Source: an uncultured Collinsella sp.
GTDB taxonomy: Bacteria; Actinomycetota; Coriobacteriia; Coriobacteriales; Coriobacteriaceae
Direction: 5' to 3'
Assembly (NCBI GenBank): GCA_958450865.1
Contig: CAUDNY010000002.1
Span: 186,001 to 250,000 of the forward strand
Length of the DNA: 64,000 nt
Shown here: piece after piece, positions 8,160-16,081 of the stretch
Numbering within the stretch: the stretch's first letter is position 1
Layout of the letters: the number at the start of each line of letters is the position of its first letter
Notes under the pieces: generated by a model
The model's input: only the letters and a program-made list of their open reading frames with translations
Databases searched by the model: none
What the model was told of the DNA's origin: nothing
Position numbers and translations under genes: made by a program

Positions 8160-10736
8160 TTACTTGACCACCAGGTTGACCAGCTTGCCGGGCACGCAGA
8201 TGGCCTTGACGACCGTCTTGCCCTCGAGCCACTTGGCGACGGCGGCCTCGGCGGCAGCCTGCATATCCTCATTGGAAGCATCGCGGGCAACGTCAACACG
8301 ACCGCGGACCTTACCGAGCACCTGAACCACAATCTGCACCGTGTCCTCAACGGACTCGGCCAGGTCGAACTCGGGCCAGGCAGCGGTGTAGGCGTTGCCC
8401 TCGCAGCCAAGGGCCTCGTGCCACAGCTCGTCGGCCCAGAACGGGCAGATGGGGGCAAGGACGCTCACGATATCCTTAGCCACGCCGTAGCACAGCGCCT
8501 TGTCGCGGGCGGTGCCCTCGGTGGCGTTGAGGTAGGCGCTCGCCGCGTTGACGAGCTCCATGACGGCCGAGATCGCGGTGTTGAACTGGCCGCGATCGAA
8601 GTCCTCGGTGCACTTGGCGATGGTGCGGTGACGCTCGCGGTAGAGCTTCATCGCGGTCTCGTCGAGTGCTGACTTGTCGAAGGCCACGTTGGCGTCGCCG
8701 GACTGGACGAGCTGCCAAACGATACGCCAGGCGCGCTTGATAAAGCGGTTGGCGCCCTCGACGGCCTTGGGATCCCAGTCGAAGTCCTTCTCGGGCGGGG
8801 CGATAAACAGGATCGCCAAACGCATGGTGTCGGCACCGTAGGGCTCGATGACCGAGCTCGGGGGCACGACATTGCCCTTGGACTTGGACATGGTGTCGCC
8901 GTTCTCGTCCTTGACCATGCCCTGGCACAGCAGGTTGGTGAAGGGCTCGTCCACGCTCAGCAGGCCCAGGTCGCGCAGTGCCTTGGTAAAGAAGCGGCTG
9001 TAGAGCAGGTGCAGAATGGCGTGCTCGATGCCGCCGATGTAGTTATCGACGGGCATCCAACGGTCGGCGGCCTCACGGGAGAAGGGCAGCTCGGTGTTGT
9101 GCGGATCGGTATAGCGCAGGTAATACCAGCTGGAGCAGGTGAAGGTGTCCATGGTATCGGTCTCGCGCTTGGCCGGGCGGCCGCAGACCGGGCAGGTAGT
9201 CTCGTAGAACTCCTTGCACTCGGCAAGGGTCTCGCCTGCGCCCAGGTCCAGGTTCTCGGGCAGCGTCACCGGCAGCTGATCCTCGGGCACGGGCACGATG
9301 CCGCAGTGCTCGCAGTGGATGGCCGGGATGGGGTTGCCCCAATAGCGCTGGCGACTGATGAGCCAGTCGCGCAGACGGAACTCGACCTTGCGACGACCGC
9401 AGCCCATGGCCTCAAGGTCGGCCACGATCGCAGCCTCGCCCTCGGAGTGCTTACCGCCGCGCATGCCGGTGTACTTGCCGGACTGGACGAGCGTGCCCTC
9501 GGCAGCGTGAGCGCAATCCCAGTCGACGGTCTCGGCATGGAAGGTATCGATAGTCTCGCCGCTGGCCTCGACGGCAGCGCGATCGTCATCGTCCAGGATG
9601 ATCGGCACGATGGGCAGATCATACTTGCGGGCGAACTCAAAATCGCGCTGGTCGCCGCAGGGAACGGCCATGACGGCGCCGGTGCCGTAGTCGGCAACGA
9701 CATAATCGGCAACCCACACGGGGACCTTCTCGCCGTTGACGGGGTTCACCACATAGCGGCCCGTGAAAGCACCGTGCTTCTCGAGGGTACCCTGGGCACG
9801 CTCGACGGCAGAGATATGCTTGGAGTCCTCGACGATCTTGGTGACGGCATCCTCGTACTCCGTACCCTCGACGAGCTCGTGCAGGCCGGCGTACTCGGGA
9901 GCCAGGACAAAGAAGGAGACACCGAAGAGCGTGTCGGCTCGCGTGGTGAAGACGGTGATCTTACCCTCGTCGCCCTCGATAGGCTCGCCATCCCTGTCGC
10001 ACAGGGTAAAGTCGACCTCGGCGCCCTCGGAGCGACCGATCCAGTTGGCCTGCATCTGCTTGACGCGCTCGGGCCAGCCGGGGAGCTTCTCCAGGTCGTC
10101 GAGCAGCTCCTGGGAGTACTCGGTAATCTTGAAGTACCACTGCTCCAGGTCGCGCTTCTCGGGCTCGGTGCCGCAGCGCCAGCACTTGCCCTCGGTGACC
10201 TGCTCGTTAGCCAGAACGGTCTTGCAGGTGGGGCACCAGTTGACCGGGTTCTTCTTGCGGTAGACCAGGCCCTTTTCCCACAGCTTCTCAAAGATCCACT
10301 GACCCCAACGGTAGTAGTCGGGGCTGCAGGTCTTGACCATGCGATCCAGATCGTAGGAGAAGCCCATGCGCTTCATCGTGGCGAGCGCCTGGTCCATGTT
10401 CTTATACGTCCAGGCGGCAGCCTGCGTGTTGTGCTTGATGGCGGCGTTCTCGGCAGGCAGGCCAAAGGCATCGAAGCCGATGGGGTGCAGCACGTCATAG
10501 CCGCGCATGCGGGCCTGACGGGCCATGGCATCGCCGATGGTATAGTTGCGCGCGTGGCCCATGTGTAGGTCGCCCGACGGATACGGGAACATCTCGAGCA
10601 CATACTTCTTGGGCTTGCTGTCGTCGGTGTCGACGGCAAAGAGGTTGGAGTCCTCCCAGGCCTTCATCCACCTGGACTCAATGGCCTGCGCATCGTAGGT
10701 AGGGATCTCATCCTTATGATCTGTGCAATCGCACAT
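8160..10736 (-). CDS. leuS: Leucyl-tRNA synthetase
   Basis: Class Ia aminoacyl-tRNA synthetase of 858 residues, normal for bacterial LeuRS. Visible features are the HIGH motif in PYPSGDLHMGHARNYTIGD, a zinc-ribbon with paired Cys in CPTCKTVLANEQ and CWRCGTEPEKRDLEQWY, a large CP1 editing domain, and the KMSKS motif in DTMSKSKGNVV. The ribosome-binding site AGGAG is seven bases upstream of the ATG. Its 5' leader contains the 109-base palindromic element at 10765-10873. No T-box sequence is present in the leader. Confidence 0.97.
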   Translation of the reverse strand: MCDCTDHKDEIPTYDAQAIESRWMKAWEDSNLFAVDTDDSKPKKYVLEMFPYPSGDLHMGHARNYTIGDAMARQARMRGYDVLHPIGFDAFGLPAENAAIKHNTQAAAWTYKNMDQALATMKRMGFSYDLDRMVKTCSPDYYRWGQWIFEKLWEKGLVYRKKNPVNWCPTCKTVLANEQVTEGKCWRCGTEPEKRDLEQWYFKITEYSQELLDDLEKLPGWPERVKQMQANWIGRSEGAEVDFTLCDRDGEPIEGDEGKITVFTTRADTLFGVSFFVLAPEYAGLHELVEGTEYEDAVTKIVEDSKHISAVERAQGTLEKHGAFTGRYVVNPVNGEKVPVWVADYVVADYGTGAVMAVPCGDQRDFEFARKYDLPIVPIILDDDDRAAVEASGETIDTFHAETVDWDCAHAAEGTLVQSGKYTGMRGGKHSEGEAAIVADLEAMGCGRRKVEFRLRDWLISRQRYWGNPIPAIHCEHCGIVPVPEDQLPVTLPENLDLGAGETLAECKEFYETTCPVCGRPAKRETDTMDTFTCSSWYYLRYTDPHNTELPFSREAADRWMPVDNYIGGIEHAILHLLYSRFFTKALRDLGLLSVDEPFTNLLCQGMVKDENGDTMSKSKGNVVPPSSVIEPYGADTMRLAILFIAPPEKDFDWDPKAVEGANRFIKRAWRIVWQLVQSGDANVAFDKSALDETAMKLYRERHRTIAKCTEDFDRGQFNTAISAVMELVNAASAYLNATEGTARDKALCYGVAKDIVSVLAPICPFWADELWHEALGCEGNAYTAAWPEFDLAESVEDTVQIVVQVLGKVRGRVDVARDASNEDMQAAAEAAVAKWLEGKTVVKAICVPGKLVNLVVK

Positions 10737-10764
10737 ATCAGCTCCTTTAATCTTAGCTGGGATC

Positions 10765-10873
10765 GGTCGGCTTAGCTTTATTCGCTACTGCGGACAGTCC
10801 TGCGCAAGACGAAGAGCACATTTAGTGCTCTTCTTTGCGTGCGGAACTTGTAGCGAACAAAGCTAAGCCGACC
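10765..10873 (+). repeat. Long-hairpin element, family 1, copy A (leuS leader)
   Basis: Outer arms of 24 bases (10765-10788 and 10850-10873) pair with a single A-C mismatch. Inside is a core shared with 54630-54730 and 57467-57582: AGTCCTG, then a terminal 9-bp hairpin with an ATTTA loop, then CGTGCGGAAC. The orientation given is that of the core. It ends 28 bases before the leuS start codon. A possible extended -10 (TGCTATCAT, minus strand, 10896-10904) lies upstream, so the hairpin would be in the leuS transcript. Function unknown. Confidence 0.8.
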
Positions 10874-10912
10874 GACCCTAAGGTTAACTTGACTGATGAT
10901 AGCAAATACGAC

Positions 10913-10947
10913 AAGCGAGATGCCTGCGACTTGCGGGCATCTCGCTT
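10913..10947 (-). terminator. Probable guaB-distal terminator hairpin
   Basis: A perfect 12-bp stem (AAGCGAGATGCC and its complement) around a ten-base loop, about 160 bases after the guaB stop. The T-run is weak on both strands, so terminator activity is likely but not certain. Confidence 0.55.
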
Positions 10948-11007
10948 TATCTAAATAACGTGGTTGTGAATCAACCGCTATTTGTTACTCATCCAAGCAT
11001 GGACGGG

Positions 11008-11101
11008 TTTTCCAAGTGCCGCAGATTGCCGTGAAAGAGGAGCGACGCGTACTTTGGTACGCGAGCGACGGTTTGAACGGCAAGGTGCGGTGCTTGGGAA
11101 A
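11008..11101. repeat. Long imperfect hairpin 6 bases after guaB
   Basis: Arms of about 25 bases pair imperfectly: 11008-11032 against 11077-11101, joined by TTGCCGT / ACGGCAA. A perfect inner hairpin CGCGTAC-tttg-GTACGCG sits in the centre, flanked by GAGCGAC-type sequence. The architecture, a long outer arm plus an asymmetric inner region plus a TTT-containing terminal loop, is like family 1, but the sequence differs. It may end the guaB transcript. Confidence 0.6.
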
Positions 11102-11106
11102 GCCGC

Positions 11107-12618
11107 TTAGCGGTAGGAAACGCTCTGCTGAGAGTCCTTGACGACTACGTCGTGGGCTCCGCCTTCGACGATCGAGGTCGAGGAGACCAAGGTCAGACGT
11201 GCCTTTTCCTGGAGCTCGGGGATCGAGAGGGCGCCGCAGTTGCACATCGTGGACTTGACCTTGTAGAGCGTGCCGCCCACGCCGTCCTTGAGGGAGCCGG
11301 CGTAGGGAACGTAGGAGTCGACGCCCTCGACGAAGCTGAGCTTCGCGGCGCCGCCCAGGTCGTAGCGCTGCCAGTTGCGGGCACGCGCAGAACCCTCGCC
11401 CCAGTACTCCTTCATGTACTGGCCGTTGACGTTGACGCGCTCGGTCGGGCTCTCGTCAAAGCGGGCGAAGTAGCGGCCCAGCATCATAAAGTCGGCGCCC
11501 ATGGCAAGGGCGAGCGTCATGTGGTAGTCGTAGACGATACCGCCGTCGGAGCACACGGGCACGTAGACGCCGGTCTCCTCGTAGTACTCGTCGCGAGCGC
11601 GGCAGACGTCGATCAGCGCGGTGGCCTGGCCACGGCCGATGCCCTTGGTCTCGCGGGTGATGCAAATGGAACCGCCGCCGATACCGACCTTGATGAAGTC
11701 GGCCCCGCAGTCGGCCAAGAAGCGGAAGCCCTCGGCGTCGACGACGTTACCGGCACCGACCTTGACGTCCTCGCCGTAGTTGGCGCGGATCCACTCGATG
11801 GTGCGCTTCTGCCACTCGCTGAAGCCCTCGGAAGAATCGATGCACAGGACATCGGCACCGGCCTCGATGAGCAGCGGCACGCGCTCGGCATAGTCGCGGG
11901 TATTGATACCGGCGCCGACCATATAGCGCTTGTCGTTATCGAGCAGCTCGTTGGGGTTGGTCTTGTGGCTGTCGTAGTCCTTGCGGAAGACGATGCCCAT
12001 AAGGTGATCGTTGTCGTCGACGATAGGCAGGGCGTTGAGCTTGTTGTCCCAGATGACGTCGTTCGCAACCTTGAGGCTGATGTTCTTGTCGCCCACGATG
12101 AGCTGCTCACGCGGGGTCATGAACTCGGAGACCTTCTTCTGGTGATCATCGCGACTGGGGCGATAGTCACGGCTGGTGACGATGCCCAGGAGCTTACCCT
12201 TGGGAGTACCGTCGTCGGTGACCGGCATGGTGGAGTGACCGGTCTTCTCCTTGAGCTCGATGACCTGCTCCATGGTCATGTCGGGGGTCAGCGTGGAATC
12301 GGACTGAACGAAGCCAGCCTTGTGATCCTTGACGGCCTTGACCATAGCGGCCTCGGACTCGGGGGTCTGGGAACCGTAAATGAAGGACAGGCCACCCTCG
12401 GTAGCGAGCGCGACACCCATGTCGACGCCCGAGACGGACTGCATGATGGCGGAAACCATGGGGATGTTCAGGGTGATTGCCGGCTTCTCACCGCGCTTGA
12501 AGCGGGTTAGCGGCGTCTTAAGAGAGACGTTGTTGGGGATGCACTGCGAGGACGAGTAGCCAGGGACCAGCAGATACTCCGAAAACGTGTGGGACTCACC
12601 GGGAAAGAACGTAGCCAT
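11107..12618 (-). CDS. guaB: IMP dehydrogenase
   Basis: Oxidises IMP to XMP, the first committed step of GTP synthesis. The protein has 503 residues. Two CBS domains (segment PMTEQLIV-like, here MTPREQLIVGDKN) are inserted in a TIM barrel. The catalytic loop GGGSICITRETKGIG carries the nucleophilic Cys, preceded by GAGNVVDAEGF (the GNV motif). The ribosome-binding site AAGGAG lies six bases before the ATG. It is divergent from the HTH gene at 12812. The barrel is somewhat diverged from E. coli GuaB, but every active-site motif is present. Confidence 0.93.
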   Translation of the reverse strand: MATFFPGESHTFSEYLLVPGYSSSQCIPNNVSLKTPLTRFKRGEKPAITLNIPMVSAIMQSVSGVDMGVALATEGGLSFIYGSQTPESEAAMVKAVKDHKAGFVQSDSTLTPDMTMEQVIELKEKTGHSTMPVTDDGTPKGKLLGIVTSRDYRPSRDDHQKKVSEFMTPREQLIVGDKNISLKVANDVIWDNKLNALPIVDDNDHLMGIVFRKDYDSHKTNPNELLDNDKRYMVGAGINTRDYAERVPLLIEAGADVLCIDSSEGFSEWQKRTIEWIRANYGEDVKVGAGNVVDAEGFRFLADCGADFIKVGIGGGSICITRETKGIGRGQATALIDVCRARDEYYEETGVYVPVCSDGGIVYDYHMTLALAMGADFMMLGRYFARFDESPTERVNVNGQYMKEYWGEGSARARNWQRYDLGGAAKLSFVEGVDSYVPYAGSLKDGVGGTLYKVKSTMCNCGALSIPELQEKARLTLVSSTSIVEGGAHDVVVKDSQQSVSYR

Positions 12619-12697
12619 GTTTCTCCTTTTTCCATGCGACCGGTCGGCTGCAGGCCTCGTAGGACCCAGCCCAACCTTGGGCGCCCAATACTGGGGA

Positions 12698-12726
12698 AGT
12701 ATCTTAACGCACTTTGACTGCTACAA
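12698..12726 (-). promoter_or_regulatory. Candidate guaB promoter
   Basis: On the minus strand TTGTAG and GATACT are separated by 17 bases. It lies 80 bases upstream of the guaB start, in the 193-base divergent region shared with the HTH gene. The leader has no recognisable riboswitch. Confidence 0.45.
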
Positions 12727-12811
12727 TGCATGATTTAAGAAGAGCACACGAGGGTTTGACGCAGGCTTTGCGTTTACCCAGCAAACACTTTAGCGGGGAG
12801 ACGTGGAGCAC

Positions 12812-13159
12812 ATGGAGTACAAGACGACGGCAAAGCTGGTCATTCAAGCGTGCGACAAAGACCTGCCAGGCGTGTTCGGCCATGGCTGTGTCTTGCTGCT
12901 GCAGGGCATCGCCCGCGAGCACTCGCTCAACCGCGCCGCCAAGAGCATGGGCATGGCGTATTCCAAGGCCTGGCGCATCGTAAACGAGGCCGAAGGTCAG
13001 CTGGGATGCAAACTCATCGAGCGCGACGGCGCCCGCGGATCATCGCTCACCCCCGCCGGCGAGCGAGCCATAGCGGTCTACGAGGAGCTGCAGGCCGACA
13101 TCAACAACGTCATCGCCTCAAAAGCCGACGACCTCATCGCCAGCATCAATGCAGGGTAG
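12812..13159 (+). CDS. ModE-type winged-helix (LysR-fold) transcriptional regulator
   Basis: A 115-residue DNA-binding protein matching only the N-terminal domain of ModE. After about 30 residues comes the recognition region LNRAAKSMGMAYSKAWRIV, then a wing and LTPAGERAIAVYEEL. No molybdate-binding (TOBE/Mop) domain follows, so ligand sensing is unproven. The ATG at 12812 was chosen because GGGGAG lies 11 bases upstream; a GTG nine bases earlier is too close to it. It stands alone, divergent from guaB. One-domain ModE-like proteins often sit near molybdoenzyme genes. The only one here is 48 kb away. Confidence 0.75.
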   Translation: MEYKTTAKLVIQACDKDLPGVFGHGCVLLLQGIAREHSLNRAAKSMGMAYSKAWRIVNEAEGQLGCKLIERDGARGSSLTPAGERAIAVYEELQADINNVIASKADDLIASINAG

Positions 13160-13206
13160 TCCTTTTAGGCGGTTTTTAGCCCACAGCGCCCTCGGGTTGA
13201 GGCTCG

Positions 13207-13369
13207 CGCCACAAAACGGGCCCATCTACTACGTTTAGTTGAATACCCACGACTATACCGGACATTATGAAAATAAAACCGCTGGTAAACCGCTTGGTAA
13301 TTTTCAAAATAGGCGGGTGTGGTCGAACCCTATTGCTTAAACGTAGTAAATAGGCCGTTTTCGTGACAC
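13207..13369 (+). repeat. Palindromic element family 2, copy 1
   Basis: Terminal inverted repeats of about 30 bases (CGCCACAAAACGGGCC…CTACTACGTTTA and its near-complement) enclose an interior containing AAAACCGCTGGTA and TGTGGTCGA. The same ends and interior occur in reverse at 46097-46258, and the interior motif also at 15346-15488. It fills the intergenic space between the HTH gene and the PLP-fold gene. No protein is encoded. MITE or structured RNA are both possible. Confidence 0.8.
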
Positions 13370-13382
13370 AGACCCCGATTAG

Positions 13383-14393
13383 CTACTTGCGAAGGGCGTT
13401 ATCGAGAGTGGCAGCCACCTGCAGGGGATCGTTGGTACCGGCGAAGAGGCGGATGGTGCTCCCCTGCTTGCCGCGTGGAGCCGAAAGGCGCGTCGTTGCG
13501 CCGCCGGCGGGCGATGTGCGGAATTCGTCCGGCAGTATGCTGAATAATTCACCCGCGATGCAGTCCATCAGGTCAAACTCTACTGCCGGGCCAAAACCGT
13601 GCTCCAGGATGCCGGTCGCGATGGCATGGTCGGGATGCGAGGTCAGCCCGGGATAGCGCACGTTGCATACCATCTCGTTGGCGGCCAGATACTCGGCCAG
13701 CGCACGGGCGCGATCGAAGTGCGCCTGCATGCGAGCATCAAGCGAGGACAACCCGCGCTCCAGCACGCCGGCCTCCTCGGCAGACAGGTCAAGAGCAGGC
13801 GCACCGCAGTCCACAAGCAGCGCGTGCGAGCACTCGGCAGCGGCATCCACGCGATGGCGCTTGAGTTGCGAGCGCGCCACCGAAGCGGCGACGAGTTTGC
13901 GCGGCGCAACGCCGGCACACACACGGTCGAGCGCCTCGAGCGAAAGCACGGCGCCCAGACGCAGCGGGTTGCACCCAAAGACGCCTGACACAGTGTTATC
14001 AACCACGAGCAGCGCATGCGCCTCGCGAGCCGCGCGCCCCAGAGCACGAAGATCGGGCACACGCAGACCAAACCCGCCGATGGAGTTGACGAACCACCAC
14101 AGGTGCGGCCCCTCGGCATCAAACGAAGCGTCAAAGCCCTCAGACGCAGCAGCAAACGCCGCAGCCGCGGGCTCCCCCACCAGCGCAACATCGCAGCCAT
14201 CAAAGCCGCAGGCAAACGCATCGGCAAAATCGTCCGCAAAGGCCACCAGGCGGTCACCGGGACGCACAATACGCAGTAGCGACAGAGCCGCCGGCACATG
14301 CGGCGCTGCAGCAAGACGCGCCTCACGCGCGCCGGCCCTTGCAGCCCAGGCCTCTTCTAGCTGCTGTACATCCACACGGCACCGTCCCTTCAT
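13383..14393 (-). CDS. Cys/Met-metabolism PLP-enzyme-like protein, probable lysine-less homologue
   Basis: About 336 residues with the fold pattern of cystathionine gamma-synthase-type enzymes: LLVVDNTVSGVFGCNPLRLGA (shown in part), later VRYPGLTSHPDH and a C-terminal SIRLFAGT-like stretch. Active family members have an S-x-T-K-Y segment just after the 'NPL-LGA' motif, whose Lys binds PLP. Here that position reads SLEALDRVCAG with no Lys, so catalysis is doubtful. The ATG at 14393 or a GTG at 14375 (with AAGGGA nine bases upstream) may be the start. A longer frame to 14456 runs through a terminator and is rejected. The role is unknown. Confidence 0.6.
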   Translation of the reverse strand: MKGRCRVDVQQLEEAWAARAGAREARLAAAPHVPAALSLLRIVRPGDRLVAFADDFADAFACGFDGCDVALVGEPAAAAFAAASEGFDASFDAEGPHLWWFVNSIGGFGLRVPDLRALGRAAREAHALLVVDNTVSGVFGCNPLRLGAVLSLEALDRVCAGVAPRKLVAASVARSQLKRHRVDAAAECSHALLVDCGAPALDLSAEEAGVLERGLSSLDARMQAHFDRARALAEYLAANEMVCNVRYPGLTSHPDHAIATGILEHGFGPAVEFDLMDCIAGELFSILPDEFRTSPAGGATTRLSAPRGKQGSTIRLFAGTNDPLQVAATLDNALRK

Positions 14394-14397
14394 AAGC

Positions 14398-14433
14398 AAA
14401 AACCCACGATGCGGGTGTTCCCCGCATCGTGGG
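14398..14433 (-). terminator. Terminator of the Rossmann-fold gene
   Basis: On the minus strand a 13-bp stem CCCACGATGCGGG / CCCGCATCGTGGG is followed by TTTTTGC. It ends where the next gene (PLP-fold protein) begins. Confidence 0.85.
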
Positions 14434-14521
14434 CAACGGCTGCAGTATAGCGCCAATGGGCGACGAAGCGCCTAGATGCTGAGCGTGTGATAGGTCACGC
14501 TCGCACCCGGAGCGTCAACGG

Positions 14522-15208
14522 TCACGCCATAGGCCTCGGGTGGCCAAAAGCGTCTGCAACGTCGAGCATCTCAAAGTTGGCATCCCAGCTGTCAAAGATA
14601 CGATGCACCAACACCGCGAGTTCCTCGGCACACAGCAGGGGAAACGGCGCATCTGCCGCACCCTGAAGTGCGACCGACCCGCCCGAGCATGCCTCGAACA
14701 ACGGCACCAAAAATGGGTCGGTTAATGCCGGCGATGCGGTATACAGATACGGCACGCGCAGGACTTTGGCTTGGATGCCGTCGCGCGATGCATAGTAACG
14801 GCACAGGTCGTTGGCAGCGCGGGCGATAATGCCCTTGCCCGTCTGGGCGCCACTGGCGGCCGTGGCGTCGTCGTCACATCCGCCAGTGGTGCCCTCTGCA
14901 CCCGCGGGCCCCGCAATAAACAGCAGCTGCACATTGCGTCCCATACAGGCACGAAACACCGAGCGCAGCAGTTCGATGCCGCCAAAAGTCTCGGTATACG
15001 GGGTAAGGTAGGTAGAAAGGTAGACCACGCGGTCGAACTCGTAGGCCTGCTCCAAGTGCTGGAGCAGCTCTTTCCACGAGGCATGGGGCGACAACTCATC
15101 ACGACGCGCATCCTTGGCGGCTACAACCTTAACGTGGTCCCCGGGGAATGCCTTGGCGCAAAAGTCATCGTCAACATATGCGGTGTTGCCAACAACCAGC
15201 ACCTCCAT
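14522..15208 (-). CDS. NAD-dependent epimerase/dehydratase-like (SDR) protein, C-terminus frameshifted
   Basis: A 228-residue protein with a Rossmann-like opening (MEVLVVGNTAYVDDDF) and a nucleotide-sugar-epimerase-like flow: VVYLSTYLTPYTETFGG, then LLFIAGPAGAEG and VLRVPYLYTASPAL. The usual GxxGxxG is not intact, so NAD binding is uncertain. The frame ends prematurely after DVADAFGHP. In the next frame the coding-like sequence FWPPEAYGVTVDAPG continues to a stop at 14472, just before the terminator. One missing T in the TTTT run at about 14539-14542 explains this. It is either a real C-terminal frameshift or an assembly error. Function unknown. Confidence 0.6.
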   Translation of the reverse strand: MEVLVVGNTAYVDDDFCAKAFPGDHVKVVAAKDARRDELSPHASWKELLQHLEQAYEFDRVVYLSTYLTPYTETFGGIELLRSVFRACMGRNVQLLFIAGPAGAEGTTGGCDDDATAASGAQTGKGIIARAANDLCRYYASRDGIQAKVLRVPYLYTASPALTDPFLVPLFEACSGGSVALQGAADAPFPLLCAEELAVLVHRIFDSWDANFEMLDVADAFGHPRPMA

Positions 15209-15345
15209 GGCGTACTCCTCCCCTAAAATCCACTTTAGTCATAGTCAAACATGCGTATTTTACGCTGTCAACGCGAGCTGGAGCGCCTTTAAGGCTGTTT
15301 TAAGAACTTTTTTGGAGGATGTGGGGACTTCGAGAGTGCAAAATG

Positions 15346-15488
15346 AGCGCCCAATCCGGAAGTACGCGGCAAATTCTTGACATGCCGACCACACTGGATA
15401 GCGACAACGTTTCTACCTGCGGTTTCTTTACCCAAAAACAACGGCGTGCTCGAGGGCTCCGGAATTTGCAGCATACTTCCGGCGGGCA
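15346..15488 (-). repeat. Palindromic element family 2, copy 3 (divergent arms)
   Basis: Arms of about 30 bases pair imperfectly (CCGGAAGTACGCGGCAAATTC against GAATTTGCAGCATACTTCCGG). Read on the minus strand, the interior has CACGCCG, AAACCGCAGGTAGA, GTTG and GTGTGGTCG in the same order as the 46.2-kb copy, while the arms are unrelated in sequence to the other two copies. It occupies most of the 288-base gap before the defence genes. Confidence 0.7.
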
Positions 15489-15496
15489 CTCAGCTG

Positions 15497-16081
15497 CTAT
15501 TTCAACAAGTCAACCAGCAAAAACTCTCCGCTCTTTCGCTTACTCGTCTCCGCATGAGCTTTAATTGCCTTTACAAGTTTTTCGCCGTTGCCCCAATATT
15601 CCTCAAGAAAGTCCTTCTCTTTAATTTTGCCTAGTCCAAGACGCTGCTTGCAGAATTCATTAGGCTTAAGCTGTCTATCCCTTCTGGTCGCGTTCTCCCA
15701 ATCCCGATAGGCACCCTCGGCGTGAATCACAAGCATCTCGACCTCCGGCCGCGTAACAAAACTCAGCACTTTAGTGCCGTTCTGCCTGCGCTTTGGAAAC
15801 TCAAACTTGGGAGCGCTGCTGTCCACAATCCGTGCGACCGCAAGTCCTTCAGCCCCAGCAGTCTCGTAGTTCATCGAGAAATAGTCGTTTGCAATTTCGG
15901 AAGCCTTGCGTTTTCGTGTGTAAGGACGATCAACAATGAGGGCATCTTTGACCACTCGTTCTCTTGGGACGATCAACAAATCGTTGTCATACAGCTCCTG
16001 AATAACGACACCCTCTGCAGTTCCTTCACAGCTAAACAAGACAAAACGACTTGATAGAATGTCTTTTGCCTGATTACCCAT
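15497..16081 (-). CDS. TOPRIM/RloB-like partner of the ATPase
   Basis: A 194-residue protein. The ATG at 16081 overlaps the ATPase stop by eight bases (ATGGGTAA), so the two are translationally coupled. An N-terminal strand followed by CEGTAEGVVIQEL resembles the EG…E motif of TOPRIM nucleases, and later EVEMLVIHAEGAY could supply the second acidic cluster. The C-terminal third is Lys-rich. Known ATPase + TOPRIM pairs (RloAB, PARIS, OLD-type) act in phage defence. The family placement is by motif only and remains tentative. Confidence 0.5.
   Translation of the reverse strand: MGNQAKDILSSRFVLFSCEGTAEGVVIQELYDNDLLIVPRERVVKDALIVDRPYTRKRKASEIANDYFSMNYETAGAEGLAVARIVDSSAPKFEFPKRRQNGTKVLSFVTRPEVEMLVIHAEGAYRDWENATRRDRQLKPNEFCKQRLGLGKIKEKDFLEEYWGNGEKLVKAIKAHAETSKRKSGEFLLVDLLK

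Noticed and set aside
10737..10912. T-box riboswitch in the leuS leader
   Set aside because: The conserved T-box sequence (UGGNACCGCG type) and an antiterminator are absent. The structure is instead the family-1 hairpin, which also occurs after valS.
13207..15488. CRISPR array
   Set aside because: The repeats here are inverted, unequal and far apart. No regular direct repeats with spacers or cas genes occur anywhere in the window.
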